Shown piece after piece: positions 13,141 through 25,329 of a stretch of DNA of 64,000 nucleotides. The DNA is from Kuschelorhynchus macadamiae (taxonomy: Eukaryota > Arthropoda > Insecta > Coleoptera > Curculionidae), in assembly GCA_030620095.1 (NCBI GenBank), contig JAUTXW010000943.1, forward strand, positions 37,297 to 101,296, written 5' to 3'. The notes below the pieces were generated by a model. It saw only the letters and a list, made by a program, of their open reading frames with translations, did no database searches and was not told the origin of the DNA. The first letter of the stretch is position 1. Every line of letters starts with the position of its first letter. Position numbers and translations under genes: made by a program.

Positions 13141-13505
13141 CCATTTTTGAAAAGTAGAAAGGTCAGGCATCCTTCTGGTGATAAAATATACAGGATGTCC
13201 AATTTAAAAAAACAGAGTAAGAAACATTAAAATAATTACTCATTTCAAAAAAGTATAGCAATGAATTTGAAAATTTGGCAATATCGTCAAAAAAAAACTT
13301 CAACAATTCTTAATAATTCTGTCCAAACCGCCTTTTGCTACCTTTCTTAGATTCAGCAATATAATGTTCAATAATATAATGCGTTTGTAAAAAACGAATT
13401 TTAATTCAGCCCGCTACCCCAAGTAATTTCAAAAATTTGTATTCAACAAGTCGTTTGTGATTACCCTTTCAGCATATATATACATATAAATATAAAATAT
13501 ATAAT

Positions 13506-13548
<43 letters not shown>

Positions 13549-13559
13549 TATATGCATTA
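13141..13559. other. Unassigned spacer with (AT)n at 13483-13553
   Basis: It contains a single MITE-like end, 'atatacaggatgtcc' near 13190, without a visible partner, then an AT-dinucleotide tract. No gene is seen. Confidence 0.4.
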
Positions 13560-14195
13560 AAAATGAAAAAATTAACGAAGACGTTCGCAACTCGATCGTT
13601 GGGGTCAATTTCGGAAGATACACGAAGACGACGAAATAGACAATGAAGATAAGTTCCAATAAAAACAGGTATAAATCTTTCTGAATTATTTGATAAAATC
13701 GAAACACAGAGCTTTAGAAACATTAGGTTTAACGTCAGATAATTATGCTGCTATATTATATCATTTGATAGAGTCTACTTTTCCAGAGGATATACTCAAA
13801 ATATGGGAAAGACATCGTAGTAGCTTAAAAGATTATAAAGTAAATAATTACAAGAACGTCGACCAAGAGTCTAATAAATCTATTAATTACTTACAAATAT
13901 TACTTAACTTTTTATGTTCTGAAGTGGAGAGTGAAGAAAGAATCAACTTAGCAAGATGTGGATTTGCTGCAGATAGTAAAGATCACAATAGGAACACCAG
14001 TAGAAGAGATAAAACACCGCAATCCAGCAAAGCAATAATACATGACGTAGATGAGTATACCTTAGCATCACTAATCAACACATGGAATGATATCGTTAAG
14101 AAAGTTCATAATTGTTTATTCTGTAAAGGTAAATTACATTCAAGACAAGACTGCCTAAAAGCTAGAAAATTATCATATATAGAGAATATCGACCC
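13560..14195 (+). pseudogene. BEL/Pao retrotransposon gag, 3' cut by insertion
   Basis: The frame from about 13690 encodes a gag of the BEL/Pao type. 'HRALETLGLTSDNYAAILY' near its start corresponds to the conserved 'H..L..LG...YA..L..L' segment of these gags, and a zinc-knuckle-like 'CLFCKGKLHSRQDC' lies near 14125-14165. In the family this protein forms the retrotransposon particle. The frame is cut near 14195, where the sequence changes abruptly into a Jockey-type RT. The second gag knuckle resumes beyond the insert near 15030. No 5' LTR was identified upstream; the left flank is an (AT)n tract. Confidence 0.75.
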
Positions 14196-15030
14196 ATTTC
14201 TGGACTGTATTGTGTGGCAAAGATCCTAGAAAAGATTGTAACCGAAGCTATGTTTAATGTCTTCCGAAGTTGTATCTCAACTGCACAGCATGGTTTTTTT
14301 CCGGAAAGGTCTTGTCAAACGAATCTCTGTGTGTTTTCCAACACTATCACGGTTGCGTTGGACGCGGGTCTCCAGGTGGATGCTATTCACTTTGATTTTC
14401 GGAAGGCGTTTGACAGAGTAAACCATCCCATCTTAATCCGAAAACTGGAATTGTATGGAGTTGGCGGTCCACTTCTGAAGTGGTTTAGAAGTTATCTTGA
14501 TGATCGTTCTCAAGTAGTTCGGATTGGCGACGATAAGTCTCAAACAATTAAAGTACACTCTGTACACACAGTACCACGATCTTGTTCTTGTTATTTGTGA
14601 ATGATCCGGCCTCATTGCTTAACCAATGCAATCTTTTTTTTTGCCGATGACCTTAAAATATATCGCATAATTAATTCTATTGAGGACTGTTGTGTTTTAC
14701 AGAGCAATATTGATCTTTTGCGTACATGGTGCATTGAGAACATGATGCAACTAAAGATATCTAAATGCAAAGTAATCTCCTTTAGTAGGAAGAAAGCACC
14801 AGTTACAAATTTCTACAATATTGACTCATCTGAACTTCAAAGAGTTACAACGGTTAATGATCGTGGAACATGTTGACTACGAATTAAGATTTACAAACCA
14901 CATCGACTGGATAATCAAAAGCATTTAAAATTATGAGACAATGTTATGAATTTAGAGACACAGAGGTCTTAAAAACACTTTACTTCTCCTTGGTGAGAAG
15001 TCACCTCCATTCATAGTATAATGAAATGCA
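14196..15030 (+). mobile_element. Jockey-like RT fragment nested in BEL gag
   Basis: Starting at the RT fingers ('SGLYCVAKILEKIV', family 'RPISLLP..SKI.EK'), it continues through 'QHGFFPERS' and the palm A box 'DFRKAFDRVNHPIL' to a frameshifted region near 14570 and 'FFADDLKIY' at 14641-14670 (usual [YF]ADD, here intact). It ends after a C-terminal 'SLVRSHLHS' box near 15010. The 5' truncation is typical of target-primed reverse transcription. No target-site duplication was confirmed. Confidence 0.75.
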
Positions 15031-15310
15031 AAGCTTTCATAAAATGTATTATTTGTGGTAAAAACATTATCTAATTATATGTAACCAGTTATTTTCTAAT
15101 AAAGAGACAGAAACAAAAGGAAACGAATTAAACATAAGTAGAGAGAATACTTTATTGTCAATCAATCCGTCGTGTGGTTTGTTAGAAACATTTGCTGTTA
15201 AACTTGTTGGCCATAGTGGTAATATGACAGTCAGAGCACTATTTGATTTTGCATTATAGAGGTCTTTTATTTTGTCTGAATGTGTGAAAAAAACTTTACC
15301 TACAGAAAAT
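15031..15310 (+). pseudogene. BEL/Pao gag end and aspartic protease remnant
   Basis: After the nested insert the BEL/Pao sequence resumes with a broken zinc knuckle ('CIICGKN', then a frame change). It leads into the retropepsin segment 'VRALFDFAL' - stop - 'RSFILSE' near 15230-15270. In the family this is the active-site loop with D-S/T-G. Here Asp survives, but the following two residues are Phe-Ala and a stop codon follows. The enzyme would normally cleave the gag-pol polyprotein. This copy is dead. Confidence 0.7.
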
Positions 15311-16930
15311 TAGTGAATAAACTATTATTCAAGGTGTATTTGGGGGTGCACAACTACCTCTACAAATACTCGGTTTATATAATATTAAAATAAAAGATCT
15401 TAATGATTCTTTTCGTTGTCGTATGGCAGTGACAGGGCATAATAAAATTTTGTAATGATTTGCCGAAATTAGGGGATTATGCTATCATAAGTGAGCTTAA
15501 GTCTAAAAATATGTATCTTTCACAGAAAGTACAAAAATCAGCTTACACAGCTTACTATATATGGAGTTGAAGCTGAAACGATGAAATATTTTACTGAAAC
15601 AATTAAAATGAATACAGATAAAAGATATGAGGTTAGACTCCCATGGCGTGAAGATAGGTCTAGGTTACTAAACAACAGAAACATAGCGGAAAGTAGGTTA
15701 CATTCGATCTCAAAAACTTCAAAAAGTTTCAAGATTACAATAGAGTATTCAAAGAATGGAAACAAACAAGAATTACGCAAAGCATTAAAAATGAAGATAT
15801 GATTACAGTAGATCATATATACCACATCACACAGTTTTTAAAGAATCTAGTCAAACTACTAAAATAAAACCAGGTTTTAATGCGCCTCTACTTTAGATAA
15901 AAATGGCAACTCTTTAAACAGTTGCCTGGAAAAGGCTTCAAATTTGATCGAAATAATTCCCAAGTTGATATTTAAGTTTAGAATAGAATTAATCGAAGTG
16001 ATCTCTGATAAAAAAGGTTTTTTTGCAAGTTAGTATTATGCCTGAAGATACAAATGTTCTACGTTTTCTGTAGTGGGAAAATTTTGAGAAAAAAGAAATA
16101 AAAATATATAGACAAACAAGAGTTATTTTTGGCATTTCCTCAAGTCCATCTCTTTTGGCCGGTAATAGATCTCACCACTTAAATAACAATGTTCCTCAGA
16201 ATTTAGAACCCACTGCTAGATAATTTAATTAACAGTATTTTTGATAGAGAGGCATAAGACAAGTTTATTAAAGAATCAAAATTAATAATATCTACAGCAT
16301 CTTTTGAGTTAAGAGGATGGATTTACAACAGCAAAAAGGTAATAGATGAAAAGGAAGAAGAAATGCCTACAAAAGGTGGCACAGTATCAGTTTTAGGAAT
16401 TAAATGGAATTCCAGAGAAGATATTTATGCTGTGACATATCAATTTTGTGCACATTAAGAAATACACCAGTAACCAAATGTGGTATACTATCAGCAGCTC
16501 AACGAATTTTTGATCCCAATGGATTTACCAGTCCAGTAACGTTGATACGAAAATTGATTGCAAGAAACATGGAAGTTAAAAATTAGTTGGGACCAAGAGC
16601 TACCTGAAAACTTAATCAAGAAATTCAAAGTATGACTTAATCAAATTAGCTTGTTGCAATTTTTTCAGGTACCACGATTATTTTGCAAAATTGCTTGCCT
16701 TAGTGATTGCAAGAGTATTTCCTTACACGTATTTTGCGATGTAAGTAGGGTTGACTATGCTGCATGTATATTTTTAAGGTTAGAAGAGAACGGAATGATT
16801 ACTACACCTTTAGTAGGAGCTAAGTCTAGGATTTCCCCTATAAAACCTATAATTATTTTGACAAGATATAATAGTTGCGCTTATAGAAAGCTGATTATAC
16901 CAGGAAGTGCAAAGATCAGATATATTCAAT
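15311..16930 (+). pseudogene. BEL/Pao pol: RT and RNase H remnant
   Basis: Frames give the pre-RT segment 'RYEVRLPWREDRSRLLNN' (about 15625-15680) and then a broken RT. The 'HTVFKESSQTTKIKPGFNA' segment lies near 15825-15885 and 'RVIFGISSSPSLLAG' near 16110-16160. This is followed by the post-RT 'VSVLGIKWNSREDIYAVTY' region (16385-16440) and RNase H segments to 16930 ('SLHVFCDVSRVDYAACIF', matching the 'HGF.DAS..AY.A..Y' box). The catalytic RT YVDD box was not found, and deletions between segments are likely. Stops and frameshifts are frequent. It is a degraded polymerase of a BEL/Pao element. Confidence 0.75.
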
Positions 16931-18835
16931 GATGTGCCTCTGTATTTTTGGAGCGATTCAAAAGTAGTACTGGCATAAATAAATATACAAACACTAGAAC
17001 AAATTGGAATAGTTTTGTACAGAATCGAGTAGAATAAATTCGTTTCGGCACTGATATTACAAAATGGAATTATATACCAGGAAACATGAATACCACCGTC
17101 ATTCCCTCCAGAGGATGCAGCGTTAAACAGTTATTAGAAACTAAGTGGTGGGAAGCATCAACGTGGCTGAGGCGAAGACAAGACTCATGACCAATTAAAG
17201 ATGAAGAATTTTCAGATCAATGCGCGTTTCTTGAAGTGAAAAAATCCTTTGTCACTAATTTCACTGCATTGAATCAGGATCGAGTGCAAGAAAATTTAAT
17301 TTCAACGATATTTATTTATTATTTGTAAAAGTAAAAGTATTATTAAAGAACCTTAAAGAAAAAGAAGGGAACAGAAGACATTTTAACTTATCAAGAGATA
17401 AAAGAAGCAGAAGGAATAATACACATTGTTCAAACACAAGATTTTGGAGGTCTAAATTTGTAAAATATTTGCAACTTAGAGCTATTCCAAGATGAGAATA
17501 ATTTACTTAGAATAAGAACGAAGCTTTTATATGGAACAGATACTAGAAATTTCAAGTATCCCATACTTCTTCCTTATAACTATGAAATGGTTAGAAAGAT
17601 GATTTAGTAGAAACACATGATACATAATCAAGCAGGAGTTCAAACATTATTGGGAATTATTCGAGAAAACTTTTGCATAATAAAAGGAAGAAAATTTGTA
17701 AAAAGTGTTGTGTCAAAATGTTTAAAATGCCAAAAATATAAGCCTAATCATATACAAATACAATTATCACCCCTACCTAAAGATAGAATAAAAAATACTG
17801 CAGCTTTCGAAGTAATGTGAACCAATTTAACAGGGCCTCTAATATTAAAAAATGGAGAGTAGTTATGGATAGTAATATTTACATGTGCTATCTACAGAGC
17901 TTGCCATTTTGAGTTGACCAGATCTCTTTCTACAGACGATTATCTTATCGCATTTAGATTTATAGCAAGTTAAGGAAGAGTTTCAATTATTTACTCAGAT
18001 AATGGAACAAATTATATTGGAGCATATAACAATTTAAAGAAAATAAACTGGAAAAGCAGTTGTAACTTATGAAGAGCTACAAACATTATTGTGTGAAATA
18101 GAAGCAACTATCAATGCTCGACCACTAATATATATCAGAAAATCCGAAAGAACTAGTACCCATGCCAGCAATGTTTCTTCAGAGAATTCAGAATTCAGAA
18201 ACCACCGATTTAGATGATATTAACATGAAAAGTTTGACAAAAAGATGGAGATATTTGCAGAAACTTAGGGATTCACTAAAGCAAAGATTTCGTAATCGGG
18301 TTATTTCGGGTACACAAAATGGTACTAGTGACAAGCCATAGTAGGTGATATAGTGTTTGTAGGATCCGATAATTTAAAGAGAATAAAATGGCTCATGGGT
18401 AGGTTATTAGATTTGTTTCCTGGAAGAGACAAGGTATGACAAGAGTCGCGAAGATAAAAATAAAAGGTAACGAAGTAATAAGGCCAGTACAAAGGATCTA
18501 TCCAATGGAGATTTCAGATCAACCGAAAACAGATAAATTAGTTGCTATTTGTAGGCACAAACTCACATCTAATAATACTACCAATGGAAACACTGATGAT
18601 CATCACTTAGAAGATACCAGGTTATCGGTGCCATTCCCGGTTCAAGAAAAGAAGAAAGAATTTGAAAAAATCTTATCAGAGAGAGTCATTCAAGGTGGAA
18701 GAAAAGAAAAAAGAAATGAAGTCAGAAAAAGGACCTGTCATAACTCGATCGGGACATGTTGTAAAAACTCCAACATATCTTTAAGATTAATTTTGCAATA
18801 GAATTTGAACCTTGGGTTGAAGCAACTAGAAGGAA
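16931..18835 (+). pseudogene. BEL/Pao pol: integrase remnant
   Basis: The zinc-binding region is at 17617-17820 ('HNQAGVQTLLGIIRENF', then 'CLKCQKYK'). The core follows from 17821: the segment 'TNLTGPL' has Asn and a preceding stop where the first catalytic Asp is expected. 'YSDNGTNY' (17990-18015) keeps the second Asp, and 'EIEATINARPL' (18100-18130) keeps the Glu. The C-terminal tail 'GDIVFVGSDNLKRIKW' (18345-18390) and 'IRPVQRIYPMEIS' (18478-18515) is typical of BEL/Pao integrases. Frameshifts separate the pieces. In an intact element this enzyme inserts the cDNA into host DNA. Confidence 0.8.
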
Positions 18836-19560
18836 AAACGAGTAACACCACAAATATTTCGAACATTATGTATTCACTCCACAATGCTAGGGTATCGCTG
18901 CGGGATCGGGTGAAACGGTGTTAGGGGGCAAAAATGTATTTTAATATCTGGTAGAATTAAAAAAAAACAATATTTGGGGTTTTACGCAAGTGGCCTTATA
19001 TTTAGTTGCTTCTCTGTTTAACATGAGTAAAATTAGTTTCAATACATTTTTGAATAAAATAACAAACATAATTACAAATAATTTTGCCAGCCAATATAGC
19101 CAATCATGGAAGATCAGCCTTGCGAGCACTAAAAACAAAAAAAAAACATTCAGTTTTTAAAATTTTGGATAGCTATTTATTAGATAAAATTATACTTTAG
19201 ACTGTATATCTGCTTTATGTTTTCGAAAGTTTATAACTTATTATGTAACTATTGTGATATTTTGAGGTATATGCATACTAAAATGTCAATAAAGCTTACC
19301 CATTATATTTTGCAATATTATTCACTTTTTCTGAAAGTAGATAAATGTAATTTTCATTGCCTCGCCTCTGATAAACATGTTCCATAATAAAGAAACTATA
19401 ACTAAATAAAGTAAAAATCCGGAGTTCAAAACTACAAAAATATAGACGATCATAAAACGAAGGATGGCCAGGTTCAAATTTTGTCAGGTTAATACATAAC
19501 CAAAAATTAGGTAAACAATACTTCATTAGTGACTAGAACATTTTACCGGCACAACGGAAA
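18836..19560 (+). repeat. Possible BEL/Pao 3' LTR
   Basis: A purine-rich stretch ends near 18920 and is followed by TGTTAGGGGGC, a plausible LTR start. An AATAAA signal lies at about 19287. The right border was not identified, and no matching 5' LTR is present in the window. The assignment is positional inference. Confidence 0.3.
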
Positions 19561-19799
19561 ACGCAAATCTTAAAATCTATATGTCTACAAATCTAAATCG
19601 ATTAAATAGGAGCACCTAGCACCTCATGCGGTTGGGTTTTTCCTTGGAAATCATAGCGGATGATAGCAGCGCCCTCTTTGACTCGATCGAAAATTTTTAG
19701 AAGCATTAAAGAACCTCTCTTTTTCCTCCAGTAGTTTTCGAGGAATGATGGTTGTTTTGAAAAATCGTTTATGGTCATTATTTATAATTATATGTTGAA

Positions 19800-21425
19800 A
19801 AATATATTGTCTAACAAAAAAATCAATATCACAGTTCTACACACCCGATTGACTTCATTGGTCAAAAATAAAGGGTTGTGTGGGGATGATCTGGTAACAT
19901 TTTGATAAAAATCCAATATGGCGGTCTAGTAAAATGTTACAAATTTTAACCAAAAAACTGCTTACTTACTTTCAAATTTGCACAAGTATTACATAGGAAT
20001 CAATTGGTAAAATTTTGGTAAGAAACCAAGATGACGGCTTAGTAAAATATTTAAAAATTCAACCAGGTAAAACTACGTACTAGATCTATTTCAAATGTTG
20101 TGCAAGAATTAACTGTGGCATAGAGATGAACTGGTAAAATTGTGGCACGAATTCAAGAAGGCGCGGCGCCCGCGGAACAAAATAACGGCAAAATAAAATG
20201 TTTATAATCATGAAAAAAATCACACTCCAGGGTTTACATATTTTCCCGTTTTAGCGTCCCTATATGCCCAAAAATATGTTTTCTCAATTTCGTCGGTCAG
20301 TCTGTCGGTCTCTCTGTCTGCCAGCTCGCTCCGTAGTTAAAAAACTACTAACCCGATTGACTTCAAATGGTGGCCAAAACATTACGGGTCAAAGGGAATG
20401 ACCTGGTAATATTTTGGTAAAAATCCAATATATCTCGGAACAAAACGCCAACCTAGTGAAAGGTTAAAAAACTCATTAATAAAAAAGCTATTTAATTTAC
20501 CTCAAATTTTGAACAAAAATCAAGTATTACGTAGGAATGAATTGATAACATTATAGGTTGTCATTTTTGTTGTTTTTTTTATTAATTCTGTATGTTTGTA
20601 ATAAATTTCTATATTTGTCATATAGGTCAACAGAACGCAGTTTCTACCCATATTTACTCACCTTGGCAAATTTTTTTCCATAATTTAATTTTTTTTTGCA
20701 AACGGTATTTATATACTTATTATTCACACTTGTAAGTTCCTTTGTTACAAAAGAAATTGTGTTCAACTGACAGCGAATTAAGAAAAAAATTAATAATATG
20801 TGGATAAAGTGCCTTTGTTTTGACATTTCTCCTTACTTCCTTACTCATCCACCAAATCAACCATATCCCAAAGTCGGTGGAAACTTTGAATTTATGGTGG
20901 ACATACCACAAATATTTTATAAATATAAAAACACTGACTGCAGTATAAATATAAAAACACTTTAATGGAATTATGGTGCCTATGGTGGATCCACCAACGA
21001 ATGTAAAAACACGCTCTTTTGTTCGAATCGAAGATAGCAAAACAAAATAGCGACCTACTAAAGTATTTAAAACACTAGCCTGAAAAACTACTCATTAGAT
21101 TAATTTCAAGTTTTGTGCAGACATTAAATGTGATATAGAAATAAACTAAGAAATAAAATGGCGGCCAAATAAAACGTTTAAAAATCAACATAAAAAAATC
21201 TTATTCAAATGACAAATTTTGCAGAAACATTAAATGTGATATAGGGATAAACTGGCACGAATTCCAAATGACGAAAACAAAATGGCGGTCTTATAAAAAT
21301 CAGTGTGAAAATGACTTATTATAAATTATGCCCAAAAATCAAATGTAGCATAGATAGAAATTGGTAAAATATTGGTATGACTCCAATAAGGTGGAGGAAA
21401 ATGGAGCCTAATAAAAATAGTTGAA
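19800..21425 (+). repeat. ATGGCGG dispersed repeat family, plus orientation
   Basis: Degenerate units of roughly 115-150 bp repeat the order: an 'aaaaactact' word, 'cgattgacttcaaat', 'tggtaaaattttggta', 'aatccaagatggcgg' and 'aaatatttaaaaattcaacc'. A leader at about 20240-20335 reads 'gcgtccctatatgcc', then 'aaaaatatgtttt', then a GTCTGTCGGTCTCTCTGTCTG run. The same leader and units occur at 52310-53560, and inverted units at 40300-40830. A unique segment (20560-21040) interrupts the array. There is no coding capacity. Confidence 0.75.
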
Positions 21426-22063
21426 GATATGAAGACACTGTATATGTTACTAAATGATTACGTGCGGAACTAAATTGGGCCACACATCACTATTCCTGAA
21501 TATTTTCCTCAAATTATTCCTGAATGAATAATAAAAAGGTATACCAATACAGCAAAGTACACCCTGTTTTGCTCTAAATTAATGTGTAAAGGATGTAAAA
21601 ACAAATATAAATTAATAAATAGTATACACCTCGGTATATACATATATTATACAAAGTACATCTTAAATTCTTTTTAAAATCCCAAAAATATAATAAAATA
21701 TAGTGACATATTAAAGGTAATTTTCAACATCATAACACTAAGACTGACTTTGAATACTTAAAAAAGCCATTGCTTATGGAAGAAATAGCGGACCTTTAGC
21801 CATGAACTTACAAAAATGATTTCGTCGTGTTGCTTGCATGAAACATAAAATGAAAAGCAAATATTGTTTAATGGGAATCTATGAACAATTTAAAAATACC
21901 AAGTTTGTAAGGTCCTTCCTATATTAATGAAAGAAGAGTACTTATCAGTTTATTTAAAAGTTTAATACTTTACTCAAAACTTTCTTTCCCGACCTTGGTG
22001 AGGACCCTAGATTTTGACTAATGGATACCTTCATGGGGATAAGTATAACCTCACTTAATACCT
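21426..22063. other. No recognised feature
   Basis: AT-rich sequence without a convincing frame or repeat. Confidence 0.4.
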
Positions 22064-22588
22064 TTAAGGGGGAACTGCACGCAGTAATATGGATGATTTG
22101 CAAGCCTTCCGCCGCTGCAATATTATGTTAAAACTATAACAGATATGTATTAGCTTCAATGTTATTTTAATAGGGAAATATGTATAGCGCAAAAGGCGAA
22201 TTTTTATGAAAAAATCAAATCTAGAGTAGATAAAAGTAGATTTGTCCATTTTCGACCATTTTTTAACCACTTTTTGACGCACATACCTTCGCATATAATT
22301 TTTTTTCCACCAAATGGCTCTTTACCGCCTTAAATTGATCCTTTGTCTACGTAACAGAAAAATTTGAAATGGTAAATCGTACTCACGTCTTTGTATTTCT
22401 GCAGCGCTTAAACCCTTTTTAAACCCATTTTTAACCGAAATGTAATTTAAATTACCTATACATAACACATTTTTTTGAGGTCGGACGTGCAGGAAGTTTT
22501 TTTTAATGCGTAGGTACCTTTTCATCTTACTTTCAACTCGACTAGACCTTGTCGCTGGTTTTTCACTTTTTGCGTGCAGTTCTCCATT
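22064..22588. mobile_element. TTAA-flanked MITE
   Basis: The left end is TTAAGGGGGAACTGCACGC, and the right end is the inverse, GCGTGCAGTTCTCCATTAA. TTAA stands at both outer edges, as expected for a TTAA target duplication (piggyBac-type targeting), and the inverted repeats match at 12 consecutive bases (GAACTGCACGC plus one). The interior (about 515 bp) has no transposase. The superfamily is inferred from the TTAA only. Confidence 0.6.
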
Positions 22589-22949
22589 AAAGCAAAAATT
22601 ATATACCTTCTACATTACTGAATAACGAAAGCCAGCCTAAAATTAATGCACACAGTGCGGGAAAAAGGTACTACTCCTCCCTTTGTAAAAGATCTGTCCT
22701 TTAAAGGACGTCTGCGAAATCTTTCTGATGTTTGAAATGACTGGTATCCAAGCATAACGTTTCCAAAAAAATATCCTCCACCATCATAGTCAATTCTTCA
22801 AGTCGGACGTTCTATACAACTGTCAGAAAGTGACATAACATAACAATATGATATGATGATGACCTACATGTAATAATTGACAAGCGCTTAACATCCAAAA
22901 CTCAGAATTTTCCGTTACCTCCAGCACCGCCACAGAAAAAATGAATACG
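22589..22949. other. Unassigned, possible 5' leader of the next retrotransposon
   Basis: No frame is recognised. Its position immediately upstream of the Jockey-like ORF2 makes it a candidate for ORF1/leader remnants. Confidence 0.3.
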
Positions 22950-24476
22950 CGCTGCGCTATCGACCGATTTATTAAAAGTAAAAATGACCACACTACAGAA
23001 ATGATAAAACAAGAGGTAAGAAATACTCATTCGAAAATAATATTCTGTCTCCTGCACTGTAATGTATGATCACTGGGTAACAAGATACATACTTAATAGA
23101 CAAAACCTTTACGGTTGTGTGTCTGACAGAGCACTGGTTGACGCGAGAAGAGATTGAAATATTGAATGTTAGTGCCTTCCTTTTAAGGAGCTCTTCAGCC
23201 GAACAGAGTTTCGAGGGGGTGGTACCTTAATACTTTTAAATAATAATTTAAAGGTAGACTATCTGGATATTTTAACATAATTACAGAATCCACATGGTAT
23301 ACCCCAAGTCTGGACATAGTTAATTCTGAGGCCGACTCTCTTGCGGCAGAGATTATGGATCTTAATATATTTGATCACTATCGAGACTCACTGCATTTGA
23401 GATCATAACTAATGTAAATAAGCAAATCTCTATCAAAACCATTTTTAGATTTATCACACAACAAGGACTCTTAGATTTTTATTACAAAATTGAATAACAG
23501 AACTGGGATTTTATCAATAGTGCAGATGCTACGATGCTGTTTTTCGAGGCCTTGGCTGGTGAACCTGGTGGGGAGTTGGTGAACCGTGTGGGTTGACTTG
23601 GCGCGACACTTCAACGAATGAGGGGCAGATTGGGCGTTTTTGGAGAACTATGTAAACAATACGATAACCAGGTAACCAGGAGATTTACCGTAATTAAAAA
23701 AAATCTATACAATAAAGCAATTAAAAATTTAAAATATACGGCAAACGATATATCTTAATTCAAACGGCAAAGAATCCGGTAAAGTGCATGTGGAATATTA
23801 TAAACAACAATAGAGGAAGCTTAGTCAAAAATAAAAATGTGCCAATCTCGCCTGAACAATTTAATGATCTTTTTTGCAATACAGCCTCAAATTTAATCCG
23901 GAACATCTCAACAAACGTTTCCTCTTTGGAAAATATAAAAAACATTAAAGTTCCAGACCATGAATTTAATTTTGAAGACTTAACATTTGTTCAAGTGAGA
24001 GATACCATAGATTCATTGAAAAACAAAAAGAGCACGGATATATTTGACCTCTCAGTTAATCTCATCAACTGTTAAAAAACGTTATAATATATCCCTTAAC
24101 AAAATTAATCAACGGCTGCTTTAGGAACAACATCTCTACCAGTGCCTTAAAGAGTGCAGTTGTTAGTCCTATTTTTAAAAAAAGTGATCAAACGGACCTT
24201 TCAAACTATAGCTATATATTTCTTTACTGCCAGTCCTGTCTAAGATAGCGGAAAAATGTATGGCCAAAAGAATTTCCAGCTACTTTTGAGAAGAATGATA
24301 TATTTTAGGTCAGTTCGGCTTTCGGGTGGGCAGGAGCACAACTCTTGGAATTCTTGATTTTCTCTTGACAATAATGGACTCTTTTGAAAGCTTCAAATAC
24401 AACATATCTAAATTTTGTGACTTAAGCAGGGTTTTCGATTGTGTTTCTCATGGTATTTTGCTTGACAAGCAGAAAT
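22950..24476 (+). mobile_element. Jockey-like retrotransposon, 5' portion (host of viral insertion)
   Basis: Broken frames give the endonuclease start ('FCLLHCNV', stop, 'SLGNKI', about 23045-23085), 'VVCLTEHWLTREE' (23115-23155), the linker (23788-24075, with 'EQFNDLFCNTASNLI') and RT segments 'ALKSAVVSPIFKKSDQ' (24150-24195), 'QFGFRVGRSTT' (24310-24345) and the palm A region 'DLSRVFDCVSHGILLDK' (24420-24470). The coding sequence stops abruptly at about 24476, where the inverted repeat of the viral element begins. The later part of ORF2 resumes at 37574 on the same strand. The copy has several frameshifts. Confidence 0.8.
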
Positions 24477-24485
24477 TTTCTCTCT

Positions 24486-24655
24486 AGTCTCGCTCCCCCC
24501 ACCACTTTTTTCATTGATCTCCCACTTCCCGCGCTCGTCCCTGCCACGCCTACTTGACTCTGCTTGATTCTGATTGGTCTTCCCCACTCTTACGTGTGCA
24601 TCCGGAGGGAGATGTTTTATTTAAGTGTTAGCAGCCAACAGAGCAATTCATTCTT
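24486..24655 (+). repeat. Left terminal inverted repeat
   Basis: Positions 24566-24655 match the reverse complement of 37477-37573 almost base for base (for example CATCCGGAGGGAGA and TTAAGTG[T/C]TAGCAGCCAA), with a 2-bp indel near the inner end. The outer 80 bp, GC-rich and starting AGTCTCGC, has no partner on the right because that end is lost. A weak TATA-like TTTTATTTAAG lies inside, so the repeat may also serve as promoter for the first genes at both ends. Confidence 0.9.
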
Positions 24656-24699
24656 ACTGTAGTCTCAGTATTTTTAAAAGTAACGAAGTTAAAAAATAT

Positions 24700-25269
24700 A
24701 TGTTAATTAAAATGAGTTGTCGCCACGTTGTTTTGCAAGAATCTAGTGATCTACATTTTGAGCAATTGGAAAAAATGTCTTCAATGTACGAAGATGAAAT
24801 ACTATATTTCACGGTTGGAGGAAGAAACATTTTCGACGTTAAACAAGCATGGTTAGCCGATTTAGATAAGAACAATTTTGAAGAGGATCAAGACGATAGT
24901 GAAGATGAGGGGATACATAATTTCTTTGATGCCGGTTGTGGTGAAAAAGGTCTTGTAAATATTAAAAAAATAAGTGCTAGTGATGCTGTTGAACCAAATT
25001 ATCTACGCCGCGAAGTTTGTGTCTTTCAAGATTATGCCGTTATAATGTTTTCGTTTGGTGGTGCTTATAGTTTATGCTTACGATACTATTATTTGCACGC
25101 ATTAGAAGCACCCCTTGGCAAACACAGTTTTGTGTCTACACATTACAAAAAAGCAATGGAATATTGTGAAAAAGACTTGCGCTGTACATTGTGCAATGAC
25201 AATCTTTTTCATTTCAGTGCCCCTGAAACTTGTATAGTGTGTAATAAAACTGAAGTGAAAAATAATTAA
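24700..25269 (+). CDS. Left-end gene of the viral element, unknown function
   Basis: An open frame of 189 codons from the first ATG (24700; a second ATG lies 12 bp on). I do not recognise a family. The middle is acidic ('FEEDQDDSEDEG', about residues 65-77). The C-terminus holds paired Cys motifs C-x2-C-x13-C-x2-C (CTLC...CIVC), which could bind zinc. There is no signal peptide or membrane segment. The frame begins about 45 bp inside the terminal repeat, suggesting expression from a promoter in that repeat. A degenerate partial copy follows at 25330-25440. An acidic protein with a terminal zinc-binding motif could be a regulator, but this is only inference. Confidence 0.55.
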   Translation: MLIKMSCRHVVLQESSDLHFEQLEKMSSMYEDEILYFTVGGRNIFDVKQAWLADLDKNNFEEDQDDSEDEGIHNFFDAGCGEKGLVNIKKISASDAVEPNYLRREVCVFQDYAVIMFSFGGAYSLCLRYYYLHALEAPLGKHSFVSTHYKKAMEYCEKDLRCTLCNDNLFHFSAPETCIVCNKTEVKNN

Positions 25270-25329
25270 AAGTAATTTTGAATCAAGTTAAGCAAAAAAA
25301 AAGATACAATACATTTTGAAAAGGATAGA

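Noticed and set aside
13690..18835. A domesticated gag-pol host gene
   Set aside because: Numerous stops, lost catalytic residues and a nested insertion show plain decay of a BEL/Pao element.
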